5,959 nt of DNA. Origin: an uncultured Lacibacter sp. GTDB lineage: Bacteria > Bacteroidota > Bacteroidia > Chitinophagales > Chitinophagaceae. A model generated the notes under the pieces. The model did no database searches, was not told where the DNA came from, and saw only the letters and a program-made list of their open reading frames with translations. The position numbers and the translations under genes were made by a program. The stretch is taken from contig NZ_CAMLGT010000233.1 of the NCBI RefSeq assembly GCF_946479605.1, positions 1 through 5,959 of the forward strand, written 5' to 3'. Each line of letters opens with the position of its first letter. Within the stretch, counting starts at the first letter, position 1. Shown one piece after another: positions 1 to 5,447 of this stretch.

Positions 1-56
1 CGAAGTCGCGGAACCTGGAGGCCTCCTGTTTGCGACGCTCCAGAACCGAGGGGTAT
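1..56. other. GC-rich end segment that breaks the TPM gene; possible chimeric join or rearrangement point
   Basis: By direct count, about 35 of the first 53 bases are G or C (66%), against roughly half in the next 60. The TPM gene, read leftwards, matches its family up to codon AAC at 59-57 and then stops matching. Shifted by one base, the same strand reads as a plausible high-GC coding stretch (YPSVLERRKQ...), and the plus strand also has an open GC3-rich frame. The segment contains a 10-bp palindrome, GGAGGCCTCC, at 17-26. A sequencing or assembly chimera at a contig end is the simplest explanation; a real insertion or recombination boundary is possible. Confidence 0.5.
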
Positions 57-359
57 GTTGAACTCTTTACCACCTACACCCCACTTACGGCCAAGGGCAA
101 CCGCAAAATCACTGATGTCGTAATCACCAATATCGCCAATGGTTACAATGGCAATCTGGTTGCTGGTACTATCATCATAAGCCACCAGTTTACGCTCCAG
201 TGCTTCCTGCTGTTCGGGTGTAAGTTTTTTCAGGTAATCATTCACCAGGCGGGCCGGATTAGGCGCTGGCGGAATGTATTTCTCAATTCCCTGTGCATAG
301 GTGGCAGCACCCAGCACAAGGAATAAAAAAGAAAGTATGATTAATTGTAATGACTTCAT
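1..359 (-). CDS. Exported TPM-domain (YgcG/DUF477 family) protein, N-terminal part, truncated by window edge
   Basis: The visible part is 119 codons of a longer gene that leaves the window on the left. It starts at ATG 359-357, six bases after the stop of the preceding TPM gene. The N-terminus is a clear type I signal peptide: Lys2, a hydrophobic core at about residues 4-19, and probable cleavage after Ala22 (TYA-QG). A linker rich in Pro then leads into the TPM fold: RLVNDYL, LTPEQQEALERKL, NQIAIVTIGDI, and GRKWGVGGKEFN near residue 100. Family members usually continue with an Asn-Gly and a hydrophobic strand, then a glycine-rich or transmembrane C-terminus. TPM domains occur in envelope proteins of poorly known function; a plant homologue (TLP18.3) is linked to photosystem repair and phosphatase activity. 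After KEFN the reading frame no longer resembles the family, and the last ~55 bases look foreign. The family call is firm; the last ~18 residues are not trustworthy. Confidence 0.85.
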   Translation of the reverse strand, partial: MKSLQLIILSFLFLVLGAATYAQGIEKYIPPAPNPARLVNDYLKKLTPEQQEALERKLVAYDDSTSNQIAIVTIGDIGDYDISDFAVALGRKWGVGGKEFNIPLGSGASQTGGLQVPRL

Positions 360-365
360 TGTTTC

Positions 366-827
366 TTAGCGCCCGAACACAATATCATCGGGCAGTTCGT
401 TCCTGTCTTCGTTTTCGTATGGGAAATGTGTTACCAATGCGTCGCCTATATCGGTAATAATCTTTACAATTCCTTCTGCATAATTTTCCCTGCTGAAAGA
501 AGAAAGCATCTGGCTTACTTCTTTGTTCCAGAATTCTGTTCCCACTTTTTCATGGATACCTTTATCGCCAAACACAGCCAGTTGATGATCTTTCATGGCA
601 ATGTACAGCAACACTGCATTACGGTCTTCTGTTTGCTCCATTTTCAATCCAAAGAATACTTCCACTGCACGGTCAACCGGATCAACATAACTGCAACGGC
701 TTTCCACAAACACCCGTATTTCACCGGATGTACGTTTTTCCGATGCACGTATTGCTTCGATGATCGCTGCATGCTCAGATGCTGTAAACCAATCCTGCCG
801 TTTGGTAAAAAATGAAAAGATACTCAT
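366..827 (-). CDS. Short cytosolic TPM-domain protein
   Basis: This 153-residue protein belongs to the TPM (DUF477) family and is complete. It starts at ATG 827-825 and stops with TAA. There is no signal peptide or membrane segment, so the product is probably cytosolic or peripherally bound to the inner face of the membrane, unlike its exported paralogue downstream. Visible family features are an N-terminal helix beginning FTASEHAAIIEAI (residues 14-26), the first strand TSGEIRVFVE (33-42), DRNAVLLYIAMKDHQLAVFGDKGIHEKV (about 68-95, glycine loop in the middle), an FW pair, a helix containing ENYAEGIVKII, and the tail LPDDIVFGR that is typical of the short Bacteroidota version. It lies 11 bases after lemA and 6 bases before the second TPM gene. 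The arrangement lemA-TPM-TPM recurs in the phylum and suggests a joint envelope role. The biochemical function is unknown. Confidence 0.88.
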   Translation of the reverse strand: MSIFSFFTKRQDWFTASEHAAIIEAIRASEKRTSGEIRVFVESRCSYVDPVDRAVEVFFGLKMEQTEDRNAVLLYIAMKDHQLAVFGDKGIHEKVGTEFWNKEVSQMLSSFSRENYAEGIVKIITDIGDALVTHFPYENEDRNELPDDIVFGR

Positions 828-838
828 GAAACGTGTTA

Positions 839-1429
839 TCAGAATTTTACTTCAGGGGCTTTGTCGCTGCCGGGTTCTGCTGAAAAACCTTCTTTTGGTT
901 TAAAGCCAAACATACCTGCAAGCAAATTCATCGGGAATGAACGTACCTGTGTGTTATAATCCTTCACTGCGGTGTTGAAATCGTTGCGTGCAACTTTAAT
1001 CCGGTTCTCTGTTCCTTCTAACTGTGTCTGCAGGTTGCGGAAACCTTCATTGGCTTTGAGGTTGGGATAATTCTCTACCACTGCCAGTAAACGGCTCAAT
1101 GCACTGCTTACACCACTTTGTGCCTGCTGAAACTCTGCTAACTTTTCAGGAGTAATATTTGCAGGGTCAACTTTTACACTTGTTGCTTTTGAACGGGCTT
1201 CAATTACATTGATCAACGTCTGCTGTTCAAAATTTGCCTCTCCTTTTACTGTATTCACAAGGTTTGGAATAAGATCAGCACGGCGTTGATAATCGCTCTG
1301 TACGTTATTCCACTTTTCTTTTACTACTTCATCCTGCTTTACCAGCCCATTATAACCGCTGCAACCTCTGAAGAGGATAAAAGCTAACACTACAGCTACA
1401 ACAATGGTAATGATGCGTCCGGGTTTCAT
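839..1429 (-). CDS. lemA: LemA family membrane-anchored protein
   Basis: This 196-residue protein matches the LemA family over its whole length. It starts at ATG 1429-1427 and stops with TGA. A single N-terminal hydrophobic anchor (about residues 6-20) follows a short basic start and probably leaves the helical body outside the cytoplasmic membrane. The Cys at 23 is preceded by Arg-Gly, so this does not look like a lipobox. Conserved blocks are YNGLVKQDE (26-34), KEKWNNVQSDYQRRADLIPNLV (37-58), the central VVENYPNLKANEGF (117-130), LEGTENRI (137-144), and a C-terminal NxxVxxYN...FPMNLLAGMFGF segment. The fold known for the family is a bundle of long helices. Its role is unsettled; in many bacteria it is encoded with TPM-domain or HtpX-like envelope genes. 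Here it is the first gene of the cluster, with a candidate promoter about 90-120 bases upstream. Confidence 0.95.
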   Translation of the reverse strand: MKPGRIITIVVAVVLAFILFRGCSGYNGLVKQDEVVKEKWNNVQSDYQRRADLIPNLVNTVKGEANFEQQTLINVIEARSKATSVKVDPANITPEKLAEFQQAQSGVSSALSRLLAVVENYPNLKANEGFRNLQTQLEGTENRIKVARNDFNTAVKDYNTQVRSFPMNLLAGMFGFKPKEGFSAEPGSDKAPEVKF

Positions 1430-1520
1430 ATTTGTTTGTTTTTATTTAATGATGAGTGTGATGTTTCCTTTATTTGTTACAAGTGTAATTGAAATTTTAT
1501 ACGCACACAGCAACGGATAC

Positions 1521-1551
1521 TAAATTTAATCGAAACATTTTACTTGTCAAG
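1521..1551 (-). promoter_or_regulatory. Candidate Bacteroidota-type promoter for the lemA-TPM-TPM cluster
   Basis: Read on the minus strand, CTTG (1551-1548) is followed after exactly 19 bases by TAAATTTA (1528-1521). This is close to the Bacteroidota pattern TTTG-N19-TAnnTTTG, with one mismatch in each box. TTGACA, a -35 look-alike, overlaps the upstream box. The start of transcription would fall near 1514, giving an 85-base leader before lemA. The AT-rich setting makes chance matches easy. Confidence 0.4.
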
Positions 1552-1571
1552 ATGAATTTTACATAACACAA

Positions 1572-1601
1572 AGGGTGCCGAGCTGTAAAAGCTGACACCC
1601 T
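1572..1601 (-). terminator. Hairpin downstream of pgk, probable terminator
   Basis: Arms AGGGTG and CACCCT pair for six base pairs. After a small internal loop, a second AGCT/AGCT stem closes on a five-base loop. The hairpin begins 26 bases after the pgk stop codon. On the pgk strand it is followed by TTTGTGTTATG, a weak U-rich tract, so termination may be partial. It is the only obvious boundary between the pgk and lemA transcripts. Confidence 0.5.
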
Positions 1602-1627
1602 GACGTAACTTATTCCGCTGATTGAAT

Positions 1628-2830
1628 TTATTCTTTCACCGCAGCAATGCCGGGCAATTGTTTTCCTTCAAAGAACTCAAGCATAGCACCACCGCCGGTA
1701 GAGATATAACTCACTTTGTCGGCAAAACCAAAATCGTTCACCGCTGCCACGCTATCGCCGCCACCTACTAATGAAAACGCTCCTTTGCCGGTAGCATCAG
1801 CAACTGCCTGTGCAATTGTTTTTGTACCATGTTGAAATTTCTCCATTTCAAACACCCCCATCGGGCCGTTCCACAAAATTGTTCTTGAATGGAGTAATAC
1901 ATTTTTAAACTGCTCACATGCATTCACACCTATATCAAGCCCCATCCATCCGTCAGGAATATGGTTGCTGGGCGATGTTGATGTATTGGCATCAGCCGCA
2001 AATTTGTCGGCAATTACAGAATCGCTTGGCAGGTGGATGTTTACTCCTTTCGCTTCAGCTTTCTCAAGAATAGCTTTGGCTGTATCCAAACGGTCTTCTT
2101 CGCAAAGCGAATTGCCAATTACACCGCCCATTGCTTTCATAAATGTGTATGCCATGCCGCCGCCAATGATAATATCTGTTGCACGGTCGAGCAGGTTTTC
2201 AAGAATGAGGATCTTGTCGCTCACTTTTGCACCACCAATAATAGCAGTAAATGGTTTTTCTGCCTGCAGCAATACCTTTTCACCTGCTGCCACTTCGCCT
2301 TCCATCAGCAAGCCAAACATTCTTTTTTCTGCAGGAAAGAATTGTGCGATCACTGCTGTTGAAGCATGTGCACGGTGTGCCGTACCAAACGCATCATTTA
2401 CATATACATCGCCCAGTTTGCTGAGTTTTTCTGCAAAAGCAGCATCACCCTTTTCTTCTTCTTTATAAAAACGAAGATTTTCCAGCAGCAATACTTCACC
2501 GGGCTTCATCATGCCTGCTGTTAAGTAAGCCTGCTCACCAATGCAATCATTGGCAAACAATACGGGTGTGTTACCACCAAGTAATCCAGCAAGATGACTA
2601 ATGAGATGTTTTAAAGATGATTTTTCTTCAGGGCCTTCTTTTGGTCTTCCCAAATGGCTCATGAGTATTACGCTGCCACCATCAGCCAATATTTTTTTGA
2701 TGGTGGGGATGGCCGCCTTCATTCTTGTATCGTCAGTAATTGCCTGTGTTTGTTTGTCAAGTGGCACATTAAAGTCCACACGGATCAGCGCTTTTTGCCC
2801 GCTGAAATTATAGTTTGAAAATTTGCTCAT
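1628..2830 (-). CDS. pgk: Phosphoglycerate kinase
   Basis: The enzyme transfers the acyl phosphate of 1,3-bisphosphoglycerate to ADP, giving ATP and 3-phosphoglycerate, and runs in reverse during gluconeogenesis; it is cytosolic. At 400 residues it has the normal bacterial length and is complete (ATG 2830-2828, TAA). N-domain substrate-binding motifs are RVDFNVPL (17-24), DDTR with Arg36, SHLGRPK (58-64, His59 and Arg62), ENLRF (117-121) and [12 protein letters not shown] (144-155). The C-domain nucleotide motifs are GGAKVSDK (199-206), WNGPMGVFE (320-328), GGGDS (356-360) and STGGGAMLE (377-385). No key residue seems to be missing. It follows the lipoprotein gene by 70 bases and probably has its own promoter there, besides possible read-through from gap, which encodes the preceding pathway step. 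No Shine-Dalgarno sequence is evident. Confidence 0.98.
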   Translation of the reverse strand: MSKFSNYNFSGQKALIRVDFNVPLDKQTQAITDDTRMKAAIPTIKKILADGGSVILMSHLGRPKEGPEEKSSLKHLISHLAGLLGGNTPVLFANDCIGEQAYLTAGMMKPGEVLLLENLRFYKEEEKGDAAFAEKLSKLGDVYVNDAFGTAHRAHASTAVIAQFFPAEKRMFGLLMEGEVAAGEKVLLQAEKPFTAIIGGAKVSDKILILENLLDRATDIIIGGGMAYTFMKAMGGVIGNSLCEEDRLDTAKAILEKAEAKGVNIHLPSDSVIADKFAADANTSTSPSNHIPDGWMGLDIGVNACEQFKNVLLHSRTILWNGPMGVFEMEKFQHGTKTIAQAVADATGKGAFSLVGGGDSVAAVNDFGFADKVSYISTGGGAMLEFFEGKQLPGIAAVKE

Positions 2831-2864
2831 AAAACAATGATTTAGTCTCTTTTTAAGTGTGAAA

Positions 2865-2872
2865 CGAAGTTA
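2865..2872 (-). promoter_or_regulatory. Candidate -7 element (TAACTTCG) of the pgk promoter
   Basis: TAACTTCG on the minus strand differs by one base from the Bacteroidota -7 consensus TAnnTTTG. It ends 34 bases before the pgk start codon, and the identical octamer occurs at nearly the same distance before gap. No convincing TTTG -33 box lies 17-23 bases upstream; a 15-bp palindrome occupies that zone instead. Confidence 0.45.
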
Positions 2873-2887
2873 CAGTGTGCTGAAGAA

Positions 2888-2902
2888 AAACAGCAGCTGT
2901 TT
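2888..2902. repeat. 15-bp palindrome across the lipoprotein stop codon; possible weak terminator or operator
   Basis: AAACAGC and GCTGTTT form perfect seven-base arms around a single central base. The palindrome overlaps the lipoprotein TAA (2903-2901). As minus-strand RNA it can form a short hairpin followed by TTCTTC, which could weakly terminate the gap-lipoprotein transcript. As DNA it lies where the -33 region of the pgk promoter should be, so an operator role is equally possible. Confidence 0.35.
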
Positions 2903-3719
2903 ATTTTTCAATGTATGCCAATAGTTGTTCAAGACAGTTAACGTTGCGTTCAAGATCTTCTTCACCTTCGATTTTTACACGCATCAAAGCGCCACTGATC
3001 AACTGGTATGCTTTTACAGCCTCTTCTTTTGAATGGAAGATAGCATACCAATCAGCCAGCTCATCTTCATAAGCCATGCGCACTTTGTTGCTGAAAAAGA
3101 TGATGGGCTTGGGATACCAGCGGCCACCCGGGTTTTCCAGTTTGTTGTCTTTTGCATGCTGGTAAAACGCCAGCAGAAACTGCAGGTAAGCCACAACACG
3201 TTGTTTTATCTGTGCTTCTGTTTCGGCCTGTACAGGTTTGTTACGCCAGGCATGCATCTCTTTTGTGAACGGATCTTTTGCTGATGCATTTGTTACAGCC
3301 TGTACTGTTATGAGTTCATCGGGGTTTGCTTTGTTAACCGGGAACGAACTGTAAAAGCTGAATTGCGTTTTTCCATTGGGCAATTGACTATCTGCCAGGT
3401 ACCGTTCCTTTACAGTTGAATCACCATTTTCAGGATGAAATACCAGCAATTTCTTTTGTGCATCAAATGCCCATTTGCCTTGCTCAAATAAATAATCGGC
3501 ACAAAGCGTATAATTTCCTTCGGGATAAAACCGCAGCACATACACGTCCAGTTTGTTGCCAATATGTGTTTCGCCTTTTCCTTCATCCACATACCATTCA
3601 CTGTTCTTCGGATCGGGAGGCGTTAATTTATTGGTAACCGAAGAAGGTCCGTTATTACAGGCAAGGAATAAAAAAGGGATACTCCATAAGAAATATCCCT
3701 TTACAGTTTTTGTATTCAC
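2901..3719 (-). CDS. Hypothetical lipoprotein encoded between gap and pgk
   Basis: I do not recognise this 272-residue protein. The start is GTG 3719-3717: it is the first possible start after the in-frame stop of gap, and any later Met would remove the signal sequence. The N-terminus has Lys4 and Lys7, a hydrophobic core, and a lipobox ending FLAC with Cys21, so it should be a lipid-anchored envelope protein. CNNGPSS follows; I see no obvious surface-export motif. Residues about 40-150 read as beta-rich, with alternating hydrophobic and polar residues and many Tyr and Phe. A Glu/Gln-rich helical segment (AETEAQIKQRVVAYLQFLLAFYQHA) and a C-terminal helical part with the motif PGGRWYPKPIIFFSNKV come after. 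No catalytic motif can be named. It starts 9 bases after gap and ends 70 bases before pgk on the same strand, so it is probably co-transcribed with gap; a glycolytic function does not follow from this. Confidence 0.8.
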   Translation of the reverse strand: MNTKTVKGYFLWSIPFLFLACNNGPSSVTNKLTPPDPKNSEWYVDEGKGETHIGNKLDVYVLRFYPEGNYTLCADYLFEQGKWAFDAQKKLLVFHPENGDSTVKERYLADSQLPNGKTQFSFYSSFPVNKANPDELITVQAVTNASAKDPFTKEMHAWRNKPVQAETEAQIKQRVVAYLQFLLAFYQHAKDNKLENPGGRWYPKPIIFFSNKVRMAYEDELADWYAIFHSKEEAVKAYQLISGALMRVKIEGEEDLERNVNCLEQLLAYIEK

Positions 3720-3728
3720 AAAGTTTAA

Positions 3729-4739
3729 TTACTTGATGAGTTTAGCAAAAAAGTGAAGTGTACGAACGAGCTGGCTAACATAGCTCATTTCGTTATCGTA
3801 CCAGCTTACTACACGCACCAATTGTGTATCGCCTACAGTTTGCACTCTTGTTTGTGTTGCATCAAACAAAGAACCGTAGCTGATGCCAATGATATCGCTG
3901 CTCACAATTTCATCTTCAGTATAACCGAAGCTTTCGTTTGCTGCTGCTTTCATGGCTGCATTCACTTCTTCAGTACTTACTTTCTTACCTAATACCGCTG
4001 TAACTTCTGTTAATGAACCGGTAAGGGTTGGTACACGTTGAGCACTACCGTCCAGTTTACCTTTCAGCGATGGTAATACAAGACCAATTGCTTTTGCAGC
4101 ACCTGTACTGTTAGGCACAATGTTTTGAGCTGCTGCACGTGCACGACGCAAATCACCTTTTGGATGAGGAGCATCCTGTGTGTTCTGATCGTTAGTATAA
4201 GCGTGGATGGTTGTCATTAAACCATTCACAATACCAAATTTCTCTTCCAGTACCTGTGCCATTGGAGCAAGACAGTTGGTTGTACAGCTTGCACAACTGA
4301 TCACAGATTCGCTACCGTCGAGAATATTGTGGTTTACGTTAAATACAATTGTTTTCAGATCGCCTGTTGCAGGAGCGCTGATCACCACTTTTTTTGCACC
4401 GGCAGTAAGATGTGCTTCTGCTTTTGCTTTATCGGTAAAGAAACCTGTACATTCCAGTACTACGTCCACATCATGTGAACCCCATGGAATTTGTGCCGGA
4501 TCTTTCTGTGCATAGATCTTAATTTCATCGCCGTTAACGATAATGGAATTATCAGTGCTTTTTACTTCAGCATCAAAACGACCTTGTGCTGTATCATACT
4601 TTAAAAGGTGTCCCAATACTTTTGGAGAAGTAAGATCGTTGATCGCCACCACATCAATACCTTCCATTTTATAAATCTGGCGATAAACAAGCCTGCCGAT
4701 ACGTCCGAAGCCATTAATCGCAACTTTTACTGTGCTCAT
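3729..4739 (-). CDS. gap: Type I glyceraldehyde-3-phosphate dehydrogenase
   Basis: This 336-residue cytosolic enzyme oxidises glyceraldehyde 3-phosphate with phosphate to 1,3-bisphosphoglycerate, the substrate of the pgk product encoded nearby. It starts at ATG 4739-4737 and ends with TAA, at normal family length. The NAD-binding Rossmann motif is INGFGRIGR (8-16). Asp35 in AINDL is consistent with NAD preference. The catalytic motif is SCTTNC with nucleophile Cys152, the partner His179 lies in TTIHAYT, and the phosphate-site region TGAAKAIG follows at 212-219. The loop [14 protein letters not shown] (191-204) carries a short insertion compared with the PHKDLRR form of many enzymes, a pattern I associate with Bacteroidota. 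WYDNEMSY (313-320) closes the catalytic domain. It heads the gap-lipoprotein-pgk cluster. A candidate -7 box lies 35 bases upstream. Confidence 0.98.
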   Translation of the reverse strand: MSTVKVAINGFGRIGRLVYRQIYKMEGIDVVAINDLTSPKVLGHLLKYDTAQGRFDAEVKSTDNSIIVNGDEIKIYAQKDPAQIPWGSHDVDVVLECTGFFTDKAKAEAHLTAGAKKVVISAPATGDLKTIVFNVNHNILDGSESVISCASCTTNCLAPMAQVLEEKFGIVNGLMTTIHAYTNDQNTQDAPHPKGDLRRARAAAQNIVPNSTGAAKAIGLVLPSLKGKLDGSAQRVPTLTGSLTEVTAVLGKKVSTEEVNAAMKAAANESFGYTEDEIVSSDIIGISYGSLFDATQTRVQTVGDTQLVRVVSWYDNEMSYVSQLVRTLHFFAKLIK

Positions 4740-4774
4740 GATGAATATTAAGTTTAGTAGTTAAAAATGCGGAG

Positions 4775-4782
4775 CGAAGTTA
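4775..4782 (-). promoter_or_regulatory. Candidate -7 element (TAACTTCG) of the gap promoter
   Basis: The minus strand reads TAACTTCG, one base from TAnnTTTG, ending 35 bases before the gap ATG. The same octamer precedes pgk at 34 bases. A TTTG-like -33 box is not apparent at the usual spacing. A small inverted repeat, GATAA-TTC-TTATC at 4827-4839, sits roughly 60 bases upstream of the likely transcription start and could be an activator site, but its short arms make this weak. Confidence 0.45.
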
Positions 4783-4919
4783 ACGAGATAAACAATTAAA
4801 CCCTGTTAGTTTTTACTGCCTGAAGAGATAATTCTTATCATTAAAATACAGGCCAATTGAAGGACTTTGATTCATTTTCCTGATTTGTATCCTTGTTTTG
4901 AATAATTTTCTAAAAATTG

Positions 4920-4951
4920 TTTGGGAGGAAACATACACAAACCTATCTTTG
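4920..4951 (+). promoter_or_regulatory. Bacteroidota consensus promoter of the tRNA-Glu gene
   Basis: TTTG (4920-4923) is followed after 20 bases by TATCTTTG (4944-4951), a full match to TAnnTTTG at accepted spacing. Transcription should begin near 4956-4959, about ten bases before the mature tRNA 5' end. An 8-bp inverted repeat, TTTGGGAG at 4920-4927 and CTCCCAAA at 4954-4961, brackets the promoter. One arm includes the -33 box and the other the expected start site. Confidence 0.78.
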
Positions 4952-4968
4952 CACTCCCAAAAATAAAC

Positions 4969-5040
4969 GCCGCGTTGGTCAAGGGGTTAAGACGCCTCCC
5001 TTTCACGGAGGAATCACGGGTTCGAATCCCGTACGTGGTA
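4969..5040 (+). tRNA. tRNA-Glu (anticodon UUC)
   Basis: A full cloverleaf can be drawn by hand. The acceptor pairs GCCGCGT (4969-4975) with ACGTGGT (5033-5039), with two G-U wobbles, one of them the terminal pair 1-72. The D arm is GTC/GAC around AAGGGGTTAA. The anticodon stem CCTCC/GGAGG holds the loop CTTTCAC, giving anticodon TTC at 5002-5004, which reads GAA and GAG. The T arm is ACGGG/CCCGT around TTCGAAT. The discriminator is A at 5040, followed by CAA, so the 3' CCA is not encoded and must be added by nucleotidyltransferase. It stands alone between its own promoter and terminator, as a single-gene transcript. Confidence 0.96.
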
Positions 5041-5044
5041 CAAC

Positions 5045-5070
5045 AAAAAGCCTGTTTCGACAGGCTTTTT
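5045..5070 (+). terminator. Strong intrinsic terminator of the tRNA-Glu gene
   Basis: Eleven perfect base pairs (AAAAAGCCTGT with ACAGGCTTTTT) enclose a stable UUCG tetraloop, and the 3' arm ends in five T. It starts five bases after the tRNA. Because the left arm begins with five A, it could also terminate transcription arriving on the opposite strand. Confidence 0.93.
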
Positions 5071-5219
5071 CATTTATCCGCCTCCTGCAAATAGTTGATT
5101 GTGCTTTTTACCATAGCACTTGTTTTTTTCACAACAGAAATACCCGGCAGCAATAACCAAAAACAGGCAAAAGAAGACAATTTGCAGCTTGCTGTTAAAG
5201 TCGCCAGACTGCTTTTCTT

Positions 5220-5238
5220 GCCCGGATCCGGCTTTTTT
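5220..5238 (+). terminator. Weak terminator-like GC hairpin with T run
   Basis: The sequence GCCCGGATCCGGC followed by TTTTTT can form a four-base-pair stem with one bulged C around a GATC loop. The palindrome CCGGATCCGG lies within it. It could stop read-through transcription before the leader of the gene at 5448. The stem is short, so this is tentative. Confidence 0.28.
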
Positions 5239-5282
5239 CAAAAAATATTATTCCAATGTTCAATTGATTTTCAAGCAATTCG

Positions 5283-5373
5283 GGATGTAAAATTTACGAA
5301 CTCGTAAATTAACGATAACCTAACCGTAGTATTACTATTGCAGATGATAAAAACTCGGTGCAATTTTACATCC
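5283..5373. repeat. 12-bp perfect inverted repeat, 67 bases apart
   Basis: GGATGTAAAATT (5283-5294) is the exact reverse complement of AATTTTACATCC (5362-5373). If G5284 is bulged, pairing extends outwards to TCGG/CCGA, about 14 base pairs in all. The right arm ends four bases before AAGGAG (5377-5382). The pair could be a long-range leader stem, two half-sites for a DNA-bending regulator, or the ends of a tiny mobile element; no target-site duplication is visible. Confidence 0.6.
5291..5310. repeat. 20-bp palindromic operator-like site
   Basis: AATTTACGA and TCGTAAATT are perfect nine-base arms around the two bases AC. Symmetry this long and tight in an intergenic region is typical of a dimeric regulator's binding site. 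It overlaps the left arm of the larger repeat by four bases (AATT, 5291-5294). It is centred about 147 bases before the start codon of the gene at 5448. Confidence 0.55.
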
Positions 5374-5447
5374 GATAAGGAGATACACTTAGTTGGCCAA
5401 AAGCCTGGAAGAAGTACCAAACTTATCAGCCCTATTAAACTAACAGT

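Larger units (their letters stand above)
5071..5447. other. Intergenic region without a convincing gene; leader of the T9SS cargo gene
   Basis: No open frame here resembles a protein in length, composition or domain content. The left part has a weak hairpin, GTGCT-N9-AGCAC (5101-5119), followed by a T-rich run (5120-5129), possibly a backup terminator. The right part has two overlapping inverted repeats (5283-5373 and 5291-5310), a weak promoter-like TACTATTG at 5333-5340 with no good -33 box, and AAGGAG at 5377-5382. Ten bases after AAGGAG, a 16-codon frame starts with TTG at 5393 and ends with TAA at 5441-5443. I could not match the leader to a known riboswitch class by eye. Confidence 0.6.

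Noticed and set aside
30..326. Plus-strand open frame of 98 codons at the left end
   Set aside because: It lies opposite the recognisable signal peptide and TPM domain of the minus-strand gene and does not resemble a protein family.
426..815. Plus-strand open frame of 129 codons
   Set aside because: It is antisense to the short TPM gene, whose translation matches its family from end to end.
1965..2468. Long plus-strand open frames opposite pgk (also 2033-2362 and 2601-2813)
   Set aside because: They are antisense to conserved pgk motifs, have Ser/Cys/Phe-rich low-complexity translations, and show no domain or start context.
4917..5156. Open frame running through the tRNA-Glu gene
   Set aside because: It covers the promoter, tRNA and terminator, and the translation simply reflects those RNA elements.
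5095..5307. Plus-strand open frame of 70 codons in the intergenic region
   Set aside because: No recognisable domain; it runs through a terminator-like hairpin and the palindrome at 5291-5310, and has no promoter or ribosome site.
5283..5373. A miniature inverted-repeat transposable element
   Set aside because: The terminal repeats fit, but no target-site duplication or second copy is visible in the window, so a mobile origin cannot be supported.
5341..5447. A riboswitch such as cyclic-di-GMP I before the secreted protein gene
   Set aside because: Such elements are plausible before surface-protein genes in this phylum, but I could not find the conserved core or paired stems of a known class.
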